Below are positions 1 to 8,555 of a stretch of 64,000 nt of DNA, piece after piece. How positions within the stretch are numbered: the first letter of the stretch is position 1; each line of letters starts with the position of its first letter. The stretch comes from Skermanella stibiiresistens SB22 (GTDB lineage: Bacteria; Pseudomonadota; Alphaproteobacteria; Azospirillales; Azospirillaceae). Under the pieces are notes generated by a model. That model ran no database searches. It saw nothing but the letters and a program-made list of their open reading frames with translations, and was not told the DNA's origin. The position numbers were made by a program, and so were the translations under genes. The DNA lies in NCBI RefSeq assembly GCF_000576635.1, contig NZ_AVFL01000017.1:104362-168361 (forward strand), written 5' to 3'.

Positions 1-1271
1 CCCTTGCCGGCTTCTCCGGCGCGCGCGGCCTCGATCGTGGCGTTCAACGCCAGCAGGTTGGTCTGGCCCGCGATGCTGTTGATCAGCTCCACCACCTGAC
101 CAATCTCATCCGCAGCCCGCACCAGCGACCCCATCGTCCCATTGGTCCGCTCGGCCCGCGTCACCGCCTCGCTGGCGACTTGGCTGGATATGGTGATCTG
201 GCGGCCAATCTCCGCGATGGAGGACGACAATTCCTCGGTCGCCGCCGCCACGGTCTGGACATTGGCGGAGGCTTGTCCCGACGCCGCGGCCACCGCCGTC
301 GCCTGGTGGCTGGTCGTGTCGGCGGTGTCGGTCATCACGGTCGCGGTGTTCCGCATTTCGGTCGCGGCGGAGGCCACGGCCTCCACGATGCCCTTCACGT
401 TATCCTCGAACCGATCGGCCATCCGTGCCATCGCGGCCTTGCCCTCGCGCTCCGCCTCGGCCTTCGCCAAATCCCGCTCCGCCTCCATCCGCCGCTTGTC
501 GAGCCCATTCTCCTTGAAGACCCGTACGGCACGGGCCATGGCGCCGATCTCGTCGGCCCGGTCCGTCCACGCGACATCGACCGTCAGATCACCCTCCGAC
601 AACCGCTCCATCGCTACGCCGATCGCCTTGAGGGGGCGGAACAGGATGCGTCCTAGCAACAGGCAGAGGCACGCCATCACCACCGTGACGACGGCGCTTA
701 TGGCGGCCACCCATTCGCTGGTGGCGTCGACCTCGGCGAAGAAGTCCGCCTTGGGCAGACCGACATAGAGCACGCCGATCACATCGCCCTTGGCGTTCTT
801 GATCGGGTCGTAGGCGGTGAAATAGGCGGTGCCCAGGATATCGGCCTCGCCCCGGAAGGGAACACCGCGCTTCAGCACCGCGTCATGAACGGGACCGGGA
901 GCCAGCTTGGTTCCGACCGCCCGGGTGCCGTCGGACTTCTGGACATTGGTCGCCACCCGCGTGTCGCCCAGGAAGATCGTGGCGGTGCCGCCGACCAAAC
1001 TCTTGACGCGATCGACCGGATCGAAGAAGCCATTCAAGGCGGTGTCACCCGCCAGCAGCTTGTCGTCCTTGACCTGGAACTCGCTCCCATACTGGCGCAG
1101 CACGTCCCACGCCACGCGCATGGTCGACTCCTGCCTGTCTTGTGCGAGGCCCTCGGCGTAATCGCGTTGCGCCTTGTCATTGAATAGGTAGATGACGAAG
1201 CCAAGCGTCGCCAGGGCGGCGATGACCATGGTGGCTACTTTGGTCGACAGCGACAGTCTACGAAGAATCAT
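1..1271 (-). CDS. methyl-accepting chemotaxis protein, 3' end beyond window
   Basis: This inner-membrane chemoreceptor senses a ligand outside and controls CheA kinase inside. The reading frame opens at an ATG at 1269-1271 behind a strong GGAGGTGGAG ribosome site and runs off the left edge without a stop (about 423 codons visible). In order I read a first membrane helix (about residues 9-22), a periplasmic single-Cache-like sensor of about 165 residues with the typical GVLYVGLPK end, a second helix (about 190-205), a HAMP linker, and the start of the signalling coiled coil. The hairpin motif is only approached: the frame reaches the conserved INSIAGQTNLLALNATIEAA stretch at the edge. The ligand cannot be told from sequence. 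Confidence 0.95.
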   Translation of the reverse strand, partial: MILRRLSLSTKVATMVIAALATLGFVIYLFNDKAQRDYAEGLAQDRQESTMRVAWDVLRQYGSEFQVKDDKLLAGDTALNGFFDPVDRVKSLVGGTATIFLGDTRVATNVQKSDGTRAVGTKLAPGPVHDAVLKRGVPFRGEADILGTAYFTAYDPIKNAKGDVIGVLYVGLPKADFFAEVDATSEWVAAISAVVTVVMACLCLLLGRILFRPLKAIGVAMERLSEGDLTVDVAWTDRADEIGAMARAVRVFKENGLDKRRMEAERDLAKAEAEREGKAAMARMADRFEDNVKGIVEAVASAATEMRNTATVMTDTADTTSHQATAVAAASGQASANVQTVAAATEELSSSIAEIGRQITISSQVASEAVTRAERTNGTMGSLVRAADEIGQVVELINSIAGQTNLLALNATIEAARAGEAGK

Positions 1272-1692
1272 ACTCTCCACCTCCACCTGAAATCCCCGTT
1301 TCGTCTTCAGATCGCACCAGGACGGATCAGGCGAGGAAGTGATATCTCGCCACCGACTGGTTCGACAGTTTTGGGCGGCTGGATATTTGCAAAATCGATA
1401 TCAGCTCATCTTGGGAAGCGAAGTATCATCAGGTCGGATAATCCGACTTCGCGGTTTATTGCTTCCACTAAGCAATATAAAGAAATTCAGATATAAATGA
1501 AGTTGAATTTGTTAGTAAGATAGTTATGCCTAATTCATCGGATTGAAATTCCCGGACTTATGCCCATCCATGCCCTTGGTGCTAAGGCGGATAGATCCGA
1601 CGATGGTGGCTAACCGGAAGGAACAGGCGCATCATCGACAATCGCCCAATGGGCCCATCACCGCCGGCCAAGGCGGAACTGGAGGAACGACC
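1272..1692. other. intergenic region with AT-rich promoter zone and a palindrome
   Basis: About 420 bases without a convincing gene lie between the divergent chemoreceptor and the unknown gene at 1693. The part from about 1440 to 1550 is much more AT-rich than the surroundings and probably holds promoters. At 1433-1447 there is a perfect palindrome, GTCGGAT-A-ATCCGAC, which could be a regulator site; its partner is unknown. No RNA gene was recognised. Confidence 0.5.
1433..1447. promoter_or_regulatory. 15-bp palindrome, possible operator
   Basis: GTCGGAT-A-ATCCGAC is a perfect 7-bp inverted repeat with a single central base, in the region between two divergent genes. It has no T-run, so a terminator is unlikely; a dimeric regulator site is the simplest reading. 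This is inference only. Confidence 0.35.
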
Positions 1693-2229
1693 ATGACGCA
1701 AACCGACCACGACATCCGTGTCAGCACGGCCCAACTGGCGAATTCATACACCGGCACCGCGACCGGGCAGCACTTCGCGATCGGCGTCGACGCCACCGAT
1801 CCCGCCCACGCGGCCGGCGCCGCGACCCTGCTGGAAGGGGCGGGCGGACTATGGCACGCCTGCGGCGATCCCTTCGACGCGGCGGCGCTGACCGACCTTG
1901 GCGACCTGCTGAAGCTGGCGGTCCCCGAACTGGGACGGTTCGGCAAGCACCAGAACCACAAGGGCGAGCATGGCTACGCCTTCCGCAGCGCCACCGCCAC
2001 GCTCCCGGCCACCATCGCCCCCATGACCCAGGAGGCGCTCGCCGCCAAATTCCAGCATGTCGTCGCCAACCGTCGTTTCGCGATGGTCTGCGGTGCGCGC
2101 GGTCCCGACGACCGGCATATCCTCGTCACCCTGCTGGTAGAGCGTGGCGGAATGATGCGGCCTTTGGTGCGCTTCGGCAGCGAATGGGTGGATGATCTGG
2201 CGGCGGTGACCGGCTCCCTCCCGGACTGA
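1693..2229 (+). CDS. conserved-looking hypothetical protein, 178 aa
   Basis: I do not recognise the family. The start at 1693 is chosen because GGAGGAACGACC precedes this ATG; an in-frame start 150 bases upstream has no ribosome site and would add a tail of low-complexity composition. The product is soluble, with no signal peptide or membrane helix. It has an Ala/Gly/Thr-rich N-terminal half and a C-terminal half with regular strand-like spacing (residues about 120-170) ending in VRFGSEWVDDL. Codon use is like the neighbours. It stands alone upstream of the TetR promoter, and no function can be inferred from context. Confidence 0.7.
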   Translation: MTQTDHDIRVSTAQLANSYTGTATGQHFAIGVDATDPAHAAGAATLLEGAGGLWHACGDPFDAAALTDLGDLLKLAVPELGRFGKHQNHKGEHGYAFRSATATLPATIAPMTQEALAAKFQHVVANRRFAMVCGARGPDDRHILVTLLVERGGMMRPLVRFGSEWVDDLAAVTGSLPD

Positions 2230-2283
2230 CGCGCCCGTACGGCGTCATCACCGCGTTTCCCACGACGCTCTCCGATTCACCGC

Positions 2284-2313
2284 TTGACACCTTACCGACC
2301 GGTAAGTAACAAT
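2284..2313 (+). promoter_or_regulatory. promoter with TetR-type operator inside the -35/-10 spacer
   Basis: A consensus -35 TTGACA lies at 2284-2289. A weak -10-like TAACAAT begins at 2307, 17 bases downstream. Between them is CTTACCGACCGGTAAG (2291-2306), a near-perfect palindrome of the ACCGACCGGT type seen in many TetR operators. A repressor bound here would block RNA polymerase, so the TetR gene at 2333 probably represses itself and the operon behind it. Confidence 0.65.
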
Positions 2314-2332
2314 CTGTTTCACGGAGGATGGA

Positions 2333-3028
2333 ATGGTTCGAAAGAGCGTCGCGATCAAATCGGTTCCCCGGGGCGGCGATCCAGGCCGCGCCGACAACAT
2401 CCGCCAGATCATCTTCGAACGGGCCATCGATCTTTTCGACGTCAAGGGCTTCCGCGGCACCTCGATGAACGAGATCGCCGAAGCCTGCGGTGTCAGCAAA
2501 CCCGCGATCTACCACTACTTCCGCAACAAGTCGCATCTCCTGGAGATGCTCTATGAATCCATCACGTCCGAGTTCTTCCGAACGATGGAGAAGCTCGCCC
2601 ACTCCACGGGCGACGCCAACGCGAGACTACGCCGGCTGATCAGGCTCCAGACACTCCACAACATCGAGAACCGCCGGTTCCTGACCATCTTCTGGCGCGA
2701 GCGCCACGAGTTCGACGAGCTGTCGCGAACCGCCTTGGCCATCCGCGAGCGTGAGTTCGAGGCCTGGGTCATGCGCATCATCGAGGAGGGGATCGCGTCG
2801 GGCGAGTTCCGCCGGGCCGACGCCAGGACCGCCGCGTTCGGCGTCCTTGGCCTCCTGTCCACGGTCCATCGCTGGGCACCCTACACGGAACGCCGGCCCG
2901 AGGATGTGGCCGACGAGATCGCCGACCTGCTGCTGGTCGGCATGACGGAAGAAAAAGCGCCGGAACGGCGCGTCATGGGAGAAGAAACGTGCGATTTCCA
3001 AAACTGCTCGAAGGAAAAAGAGTCCTAG
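2333..3028 (+). CDS. TetR/AcrR family transcriptional regulator
   Basis: This is a ligand-responsive repressor of 231 aa, a usual length for the family. The N-terminal helix-turn-helix (about residues 22-68) carries the family signature: a helix ending in FDVKGF, then TSMNEIAEACGVSKPAIYHY and FRNK. The C-terminal all-helical part would bind the inducer, probably an acyl-CoA or the imported acid. The start at 2333 has a GGAGG ribosome site. The gene is first in the operon, sits directly behind the palindromic operator, and its 3' end overlaps the next gene by 40 bases, which suggests co-transcription and feedback control. Confidence 0.92.
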   Translation: MVRKSVAIKSVPRGGDPGRADNIRQIIFERAIDLFDVKGFRGTSMNEIAEACGVSKPAIYHYFRNKSHLLEMLYESITSEFFRTMEKLAHSTGDANARLRRLIRLQTLHNIENRRFLTIFWRERHEFDELSRTALAIREREFEAWVMRIIEEGIASGEFRRADARTAAFGVLGLLSTVHRWAPYTERRPEDVADEIADLLLVGMTEEKAPERRVMGEETCDFQNCSKEKES

Positions 3029-3744
3029 TCACCGGCGGCGCCAGCGGGATCGGCGCCAGCGTCGCGGCGGTCTGCGCGGCGGCGGGCGCCCGGGTGGCGG
3101 TCACCGACCTCAACGGCGGCGCGGCCTCCAAGATGGCGGAAAGCCTGCCCGCCGGGGAAGCGTCCCATACGGCAATTCCCTGCGATGTCTCGTCATCCGC
3201 CTCGGTGGATGCCGCCTTCGCCCAAGCGGCGGAAACCTTCGGCGGTCTCGACGCGGTCGTCAACTGCGCCGGCATCTGGTATCCGACCAAGGACGGCCCG
3301 ATCACGCGGGTCGAGGATGGCATCTGGGACAAGGTGATCTCGGTCAACCTCACCGGCACCTTCTATGTCTGCCGGGCGGCCGTCCGGCTGATGGAGGCGC
3401 AGGGGTCCGGCAGCATCGTCACCATCGCCTCGGTCGTCGCCATCACCGGCTGGGAAAAGCTCAACGCCTATTCCGCGTCCAAGGGCGGCGTGCTGTCGCT
3501 CAGCCGGGCGCTCGCCATCGAATGCGGACCCAAGAACATCCGCGTCAATTGCATCTGCCCCGGCGTGATCGAGACGCCGATGACCGAGAAGGTGCTGGCG
3601 TACTCGAAGCCCGCCGTCCTGCCGATCGGCCGTCTCGGCAGGCCGGATGACATCGCCGGCACGGCGGCGTTCCTTTGCTCCGATTTCTCCGGCTTCACGA
3701 CCGCCTCGACGGTCGTCGTCGATGGAGGGTTCAGTGCCGCATGA
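2989..3744 (+). CDS. SDR family NAD(P)-dependent oxidoreductase
   Basis: A classical short-chain dehydrogenase of 251 aa, probably oxidising a hydroxyl group of a CoA-bound intermediate (role inferred from the operon). The nucleotide-binding motif TGGASGIG is at residues 15-22, followed by D in the VTDLN strand end, NCAG, and the catalytic Ser and YSASK tetrad around residues 145-165. Translation most likely begins at a GTG (2989) with GGGAGAAG just upstream, inside the end of the TetR gene. Its own stop overlaps the acyl-CoA synthetase start, so the genes are translationally coupled. Confidence 0.9.
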   Translation: MRFPKLLEGKRVLVTGGASGIGASVAAVCAAAGARVAVTDLNGGAASKMAESLPAGEASHTAIPCDVSSSASVDAAFAQAAETFGGLDAVVNCAGIWYPTKDGPITRVEDGIWDKVISVNLTGTFYVCRAAVRLMEAQGSGSIVTIASVVAITGWEKLNAYSASKGGVLSLSRALAIECGPKNIRVNCICPGVIETPMTEKVLAYSKPAVLPIGRLGRPDDIAGTAAFLCSDFSGFTTASTVVVDGGFSAA

Positions 3745-5317
3745 CAGGGGACAACCTGAAACGGCGGGGCTTCCGTACCTGCTCTCCGATGTCGTCGCCG
3801 ACAATGTCCGATGGGTGCCCGACCAGCCGGCGCTGATCTTCGGCGACCGGACGCTGACCTGGGCCGGCTTTGGCGACAAGGTCGCCAGGATCCAGCAAGG
3901 ATTGGCCGAACAGGGCGTCGTCCGGGGAACCCGCGTCGCCGTCCTGGACCGGAACTCCGACGACTACGTCCTGCTGGGCTACGCCTTGGCCGGTATGGGA
4001 GCGGTGCTGGTGCCGGTCAACATGTGGCTGCGTCCGGCGGAGATCGCGTATATCCTCAACAACTGCCAGCCGCTCCTGCTGGTCGTCGGCGCCGAGTTCC
4101 TGGCCGCCGCCCGCGAGGCGGTCGAGACGCTACAGGAGAAGCCGCGTTTCGTTTTGAGAAACGCCACGGCGGGTGACGGCGACGGCGTCGCGTGGCCGGA
4201 ACTGCTGGACGCACCCCGCCGCAAGCAGGTTTCCCGCGCCCAAAGCTGGGACGACGCCCATCTCGTGCTCTACACCTCGGGCACCACGGGCCGGCCCAAG
4301 GGCGCCATCATATCGCACCGGCGTTCGGTGCTGGACGCCCTCAACGCCCTGCCGGTCTTCGGGATCAAGCAATTCGAGCGGTTCTTCTGCTACATGCCGT
4401 TGTTCCACACCGGCGCTTGGGATTACTTGAAGCTCTATTTCATGCAACGCGGCGGCGCCGTCATCGCCGAACGGTTCGAGCCGGAAAGCGCCGTCACCCA
4501 GATCGAGCGGCACCGCTGCAACGGAATGTTCGGCGTTCCCCTCGTCCTGCGTCAGATGGTCGAGAGCAAGGCGTGGTCCACGTCGGACATGTCGTCGATG
4601 CGGCTGATCGCCTACGCCAACTACGACCCGTCGACCCTGATCCTGCGGATCGTCGACGCCTTCCGGGAGCGGGGTGCCGCCAACCTCGGTATCGCCAACG
4701 CCTATGGCTTGACCGAGGGTGGCCCCTACATCTGCATCAACCGGCCCGAGGACGCCCTGAAACGCCCGCTGTCGATCGGGGTTCCCGTTCCGGGCCTGCA
4801 GGTCGCCCTGCTTGACGACCAAATGGCGGAGGTGCCGCGCGGCGAACTTGGCGAGATCTGCGTGCGCGGGCCCGCCCTGATGAGCGGATATCTCAACCGG
4901 CCCGAGGCCACGGCGGAAGCCTTCGCCGGCGGCTGGCTCCACACCGGCGACCTCGGCCGGATCGACGAGGACGGCTTCGTCCATCTGATCGACCGCAAGA
5001 AGGACATGATCCGTTCGGCCGGCGAGAACGTCTTCGCCAAGGAGGTCGAACTGGTCCTGATCGGCCATCCCGAGGTGCGGGACTGCGCGGTCTTCGGCTT
5101 GCCGGACGTCGACTATGGCGAGCGTGTCGTGGCCGCCGTCGTCCGTGACGGCTCCTCCGAGATCACCGGCGAGGCGCTCACCGCCTATGTCCGGAAGAAG
5201 ATCGCCGGCTTCAAGGCTCCCCGTCAGGTGGTCTTCCTGGACGAGTTGCCGAAGACCCCGGCGGGCAAGATCAAGAAGCACGAAATCAAGAAGAGCTTGG
5301 CCGAACCAGCCGCTTGA
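3734..5317 (+). CDS. class I adenylate-forming acyl-CoA synthetase/ligase
   Basis: Activates a carboxylic acid to its CoA thioester through an acyl-AMP intermediate. About 527 aa. The ATP-binding loop YTSGTTGRPKG is near residue 180, the AYGLTEGGP motif in the middle, then HTGDLGRIDEDGF and the hinge DRKKDMIRSAGEN. The C-terminal catalytic lysine lies in PAGKIKK. I chose the GTG at 3734, which has GGAGGG just upstream; an ATG at 3722 is also possible. The gene overlaps the SDR stop. The substrate is unknown; the neighbouring importer and crotonases suggest an aromatic, alicyclic or medium-chain acid. Confidence 0.9.
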   Translation: MPHDRGQPETAGLPYLLSDVVADNVRWVPDQPALIFGDRTLTWAGFGDKVARIQQGLAEQGVVRGTRVAVLDRNSDDYVLLGYALAGMGAVLVPVNMWLRPAEIAYILNNCQPLLLVVGAEFLAAAREAVETLQEKPRFVLRNATAGDGDGVAWPELLDAPRRKQVSRAQSWDDAHLVLYTSGTTGRPKGAIISHRRSVLDALNALPVFGIKQFERFFCYMPLFHTGAWDYLKLYFMQRGGAVIAERFEPESAVTQIERHRCNGMFGVPLVLRQMVESKAWSTSDMSSMRLIAYANYDPSTLILRIVDAFRERGAANLGIANAYGLTEGGPYICINRPEDALKRPLSIGVPVPGLQVALLDDQMAEVPRGELGEICVRGPALMSGYLNRPEATAEAFAGGWLHTGDLGRIDEDGFVHLIDRKKDMIRSAGENVFAKEVELVLIGHPEVRDCAVFGLPDVDYGERVVAAVVRDGSSEITGEALTAYVRKKIAGFKAPRQVVFLDELPKTPAGKIKKHEIKKSLAEPAA

Positions 5318-5383
5318 GCGGCCTTCGAGACCTCGTCCCAAAGCGAAGAACAAACGCCAAAAAATCAAGTGGGAGGAACGGCA

Positions 5384-6571
5384 ATGGTGAACTTGCGTCC
5401 AAGTCTCGCGACCTGTCTGATCCTGGGGTTGGGCATCCTGCCGATGATCGGCGGCGGCGCCAAGGCGGCCGACGAGATCGTGATCGGCGAGATCCATCCC
5501 ATCACGGGCCCCGCCACGTTCTACGGCCTGCCGGAGAGCCGCGGCGTCCAACTCGCCGCCGAGCACATCAACAAGGCCGGCGGCGTCAAGGTCGGCGGCA
5601 AGGAATACCAGATCCGCATCGCGACCGAGGATGACCAGGCGAGCCCGACCGTGGGGGTCGCGGCGCTCCGCAAGCTGGTGTCGGCCGATGTTCGCTTCAT
5701 CATCGGGCCGCTGGCCAGCGGCGTCGCCCCCGCGCTGAAGCCGATCGTGGAGCGAAACGACAAGCTGACCCAGCTGATCGATGGCACGATCGCCGAGAAC
5801 ATGACCAACGGAAAGAACATCTTCCGCAATCAGGCGACCGTCGGCGGCTATAACGTCGCCGTCGCGGAGCTGTTCAAGGCCAAGAAATATCCATCCGTCG
5901 CCATGATGACCGACCGCTTCCACGCCGGTTTCATGAACTCGCAAAAGGATCTCGCCGGGAACCTCAAGGAACTGGGCGTCTCGATCGCCAGCGAGGATTA
6001 CTACAAGCTGGGCGACACCGACTTCTCGGCGGCGCTGACCAACCTGCGCGGCCGCAACGCCGAGGTGCTGCTGATCCGGGGCTATCCCGCCGAGGGCGCC
6101 CTGATCACCAAGCAGGCCCGCCAGCTCGGCTTCACCGGCCAAGTGGTCTGGGAGATGGTCTCGCCGCCATCCACCGTGTTGAAGAACATCACGGCCGCCG
6201 AGATGGAAGGCGTGTACAATTGCATTCCGCCGACCACCGAGGATTACGTCAAGCTGGGCGACGAGAAGGCGATAGCGCTCGATAAGGCCTATCGCGCCAA
6301 GCACAACGAAGGTCCGGGCGAGTTGACGGCGCTCAGCCACGACGCCGTATACATCTTCAAGGCCGCCTTCGAGAAGGCCGGGTCACTGGACAACGCAGCC
6401 GTCAACAAGGCGATGGCCGCCCTCATGGTCTCGGATATTCCCGAACTGGTCACCCGCTACACGCCGCAGCCCGACGGACGCCTGTTCGCGGCGGATGGTC
6501 AGGTCGACCTGCGCGGCGAGGTCAGCGTCTGGCGCGGCGAGGCCTGGGAGCCGGCGCGTCTCACGGACTGA
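5384..6571 (+). CDS. ABC transporter periplasmic substrate-binding protein, LivK-type
   Basis: The periplasmic receptor of the ABC importer that follows; 395 aa, type I binding fold (Peripla_BP_6). An N-terminal signal peptide of about 28 residues ends with AKA before ADEIVIGEI. The conserved PITG segment and GGVKVGGK loop fit family members that bind amino acids or aromatic and aliphatic acids. The ATG at 5384 follows GGGAGGAACGGCA; an in-frame GTG 15 bases earlier would place the ribosome site inside the gene. The position after an acyl-CoA synthetase favours an organic acid rather than an amino acid as ligand; this is inference. Confidence 0.92.
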   Translation: MVNLRPSLATCLILGLGILPMIGGGAKAADEIVIGEIHPITGPATFYGLPESRGVQLAAEHINKAGGVKVGGKEYQIRIATEDDQASPTVGVAALRKLVSADVRFIIGPLASGVAPALKPIVERNDKLTQLIDGTIAENMTNGKNIFRNQATVGGYNVAVAELFKAKKYPSVAMMTDRFHAGFMNSQKDLAGNLKELGVSIASEDYYKLGDTDFSAALTNLRGRNAEVLLIRGYPAEGALITKQARQLGFTGQVVWEMVSPPSTVLKNITAAEMEGVYNCIPPTTEDYVKLGDEKAIALDKAYRAKHNEGPGELTALSHDAVYIFKAAFEKAGSLDNAAVNKAMAALMVSDIPELVTRYTPQPDGRLFAADGQVDLRGEVSVWRGEAWEPARLTD

Positions 6572-6651
6572 GGGCACGGACCGGACGTCGCTCCCAGCCT
6601 GAAAGACCAGCCTTCCGACCGACCAGTCTTCCATATGATCGGAGACGAGCC

Positions 6652-7551
6652 ATGATGCTTGAACTCCTGCCTCAACAGCTTGCCAACGGGCTCGCTCTCG
6701 GCAGCACCTATGCCCTCGTGGCGCTGGGTCTGACCCTGATCTTCGGGGTCCTGTTGATCCCCAACTTCGCCCATGGCGAATTCTACATGCTCGGCGCCTT
6801 CGTCACCTACGCGCTGGTGGCGACGGGCCTCAACTTCTGGCTCGCCATGGCCACCGCCGTGGTGCTGGTCGTCCTGATCGGCTGGATCGTGGATCGCGTG
6901 GTCTTCCAACCGGTCGCCGCGGCCCCTGGACATGATTCGGGGGGGCATGGCTCCGGATTGAGCCTGATGATCTCGGCCTTGGCCGGATCGATCATCCTCC
7001 AGCAGCTCGCGACGATCATCTGGGGGACGGAGGCCCGCACCATTCCGGCGCCGATGACGGGCATGGTCCGGACCTCGCTGTTCACCATCACCTATCTCCA
7101 GATCACGATCATCGCCACCCTGGCGGTCGCCTGGACCGCGGTGTGGCTGGTGCTCCACCGGTCCCGGCTGGGTCTGGCGATCCGGGCGACCTCGCAGAAC
7201 CGGGACGCGGCGTTGCTGATGGGCATCAGCATGACGCGGGTCCGCTTGGCCACCTTCGCCATCGGCGCCGCCCTCGGCGCCGTCGCCGGAGCCCTGCTCG
7301 GCGCCACCTTCCCCATATATCCGTCGATGGGCGTCAATCCCGTGCTCAAGGCCTTCGTCGTCCTGGTGATCGGCGGCATCGGCAGCCTGCCCGGGGCCAT
7401 CGTCGGCGGTCTGGTGCTGGGGATGGTCGAAGTCATGGTGGCTGGTTACGGCTCCAGCCAGTTCCAGGACATCGGCACCTTCCTGATCCTGGTCGCCGTC
7501 CTGCTGATCAGGCCACAGGGGCTCTTCGGACGGGCGCAGGTGGAACGATGA
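6652..7551 (+). CDS. ABC transporter permease, LivH family
   Basis: One of two membrane subunits of the branched-chain-type importer; 299 aa with about eight hydrophobic helices. The N-terminus (NGLALGSTYALVALGLTLIFG) and the later region GAVAGALLGATFPIYPSMG are characteristic of LivH. The ATG at 6652 has GGAGACGAGCC upstream. Its stop overlaps the ATG of the LivM-type gene (ATGA), so the two permeases are probably made in equal amounts. A Gly/His-rich loop (HDSGGHGSG, about residues 92-100) is a slight peculiarity. Confidence 0.93.
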   Translation: MMLELLPQQLANGLALGSTYALVALGLTLIFGVLLIPNFAHGEFYMLGAFVTYALVATGLNFWLAMATAVVLVVLIGWIVDRVVFQPVAAAPGHDSGGHGSGLSLMISALAGSIILQQLATIIWGTEARTIPAPMTGMVRTSLFTITYLQITIIATLAVAWTAVWLVLHRSRLGLAIRATSQNRDAALLMGISMTRVRLATFAIGAALGAVAGALLGATFPIYPSMGVNPVLKAFVVLVIGGIGSLPGAIVGGLVLGMVEVMVAGYGSSQFQDIGTFLILVAVLLIRPQGLFGRAQVER

Positions 7552-8555
7552 CGGGCTCCAACAGCTTTCCCCGGACGGTGATCGCCGCTTCCGCCGTGTT
7601 CATCGCGTCCTGCGCCGTGGCGCTCCAGCTCAACGACTATTACCTCTACGTCGTCACCATCGGCGCCATCTTCGCGGTGCTCGCCGTCTCCTTCGACGTG
7701 CTGCTCGGCTACACCGGCTACCTGTCGCTGGCCCATGGCGCGCTGTATGGGCTGGGAGCCTATTCCTGCGCGGTGCTGACCGCCAACCACGGCTTCGGCT
7801 TCTGGACGGCCTTGCCGATCGCGGGCCTGATCACCGGCGCCGTGGGAGCCATCGTGGCCCTGCTGTCGTTCCGGACGCGCGGCCTGTACTTCGCGGTGCT
7901 GACGCTCGGCATCGGGTTGATAGGCCACCAGCTGTTCCTGGTGTTCGACGAGGTCACCGGCGGGGTCGGCGGCTTCGTCGGAATTCCGGGACCGGAACAG
8001 CCGGACTGGCTGAGGGTATCGCCGACCGCGTATTCGGCGCTGCTGGCCCTGGGGCTGCTCTGGGTCACCTTCGTCGCCGCGGCGGCCTTCGTCCGCTCGA
8101 AACTCGGGGCCGCGTGCCTCGCGATCCGGGAGGACATCACGCTGGCGCGGGCCCTGGGCATCCGGGTCGCCGGAGCGCGTCTGGCGGCCTTCACGTTCAG
8201 CGCGGTCTTCGCGGGATTGGCGGGGGCGCTGTTCGCCTCGATGTCCAACTTCATAGCACCTGAAAGCTTCACGGTGCTCGGCACGGGCTTCCAACTCGTG
8301 GCGCTGGTCGTCGTCGGCGGCATGGGAACCCTCTGGGGGCCAATCGTCGGCGCCATCCTGCTGACCGCCCTGCCGGAAGCCCTGCGGGTGGCGGCGACCT
8401 ACAGCCTGCTGGCCTACGGTGTGCTGCTGCTGGTCTTCGTGATCTTCGCGCCCAAGGGCATCGCCAGCCTCTTGAAGGCGGCGTTGAAGAGCTTTCGCAA
8501 GGCGCCGCGACCAGCGCCCGACGCGACACCGCTGCGCCGGGAGGTGACATCATGA
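7548..8555 (+). CDS. ABC transporter permease, LivM family
   Basis: Second membrane subunit of the importer; about 335 aa and mostly hydrophobic helices. Family features are the early LLGYTGYLSLAHGALYGLGAY segment (split here by a short loop) and the cytoplasmic coupling region around LAIREDITLARALGIRV. The start is the ATG overlapping the LivH stop; the gene ends in the same way over the ATG of the LivG-type ATPase. The C-terminal tail is short, basic and proline-rich. Confidence 0.93.
   Translation: MTGSNSFPRTVIAASAVFIASCAVALQLNDYYLYVVTIGAIFAVLAVSFDVLLGYTGYLSLAHGALYGLGAYSCAVLTANHGFGFWTALPIAGLITGAVGAIVALLSFRTRGLYFAVLTLGIGLIGHQLFLVFDEVTGGVGGFVGIPGPEQPDWLRVSPTAYSALLALGLLWVTFVAAAAFVRSKLGAACLAIREDITLARALGIRVAGARLAAFTFSAVFAGLAGALFASMSNFIAPESFTVLGTGFQLVALVVVGGMGTLWGPIVGAILLTALPEALRVAATYSLLAYGVLLLVFVIFAPKGIASLLKAALKSFRKAPRPAPDATPLRREVTS

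Noticed and set aside
1543..1692. Upstream extension of the 178-aa unknown gene
   Set aside because: No ribosome site and no gene-like composition; GGAGGAACGACC supports the start at 1693.
4130..6340. 736-aa minus-strand frame opposite the acyl-CoA synthetase and LivK genes
   Set aside because: Spans two genuine genes on the other strand and has no recognisable domain.
6602..6629. Weak stem AAGAC...GTCTT between LivK and LivH genes
   Set aside because: Only five paired bases and no T-run; not enough for a terminator.
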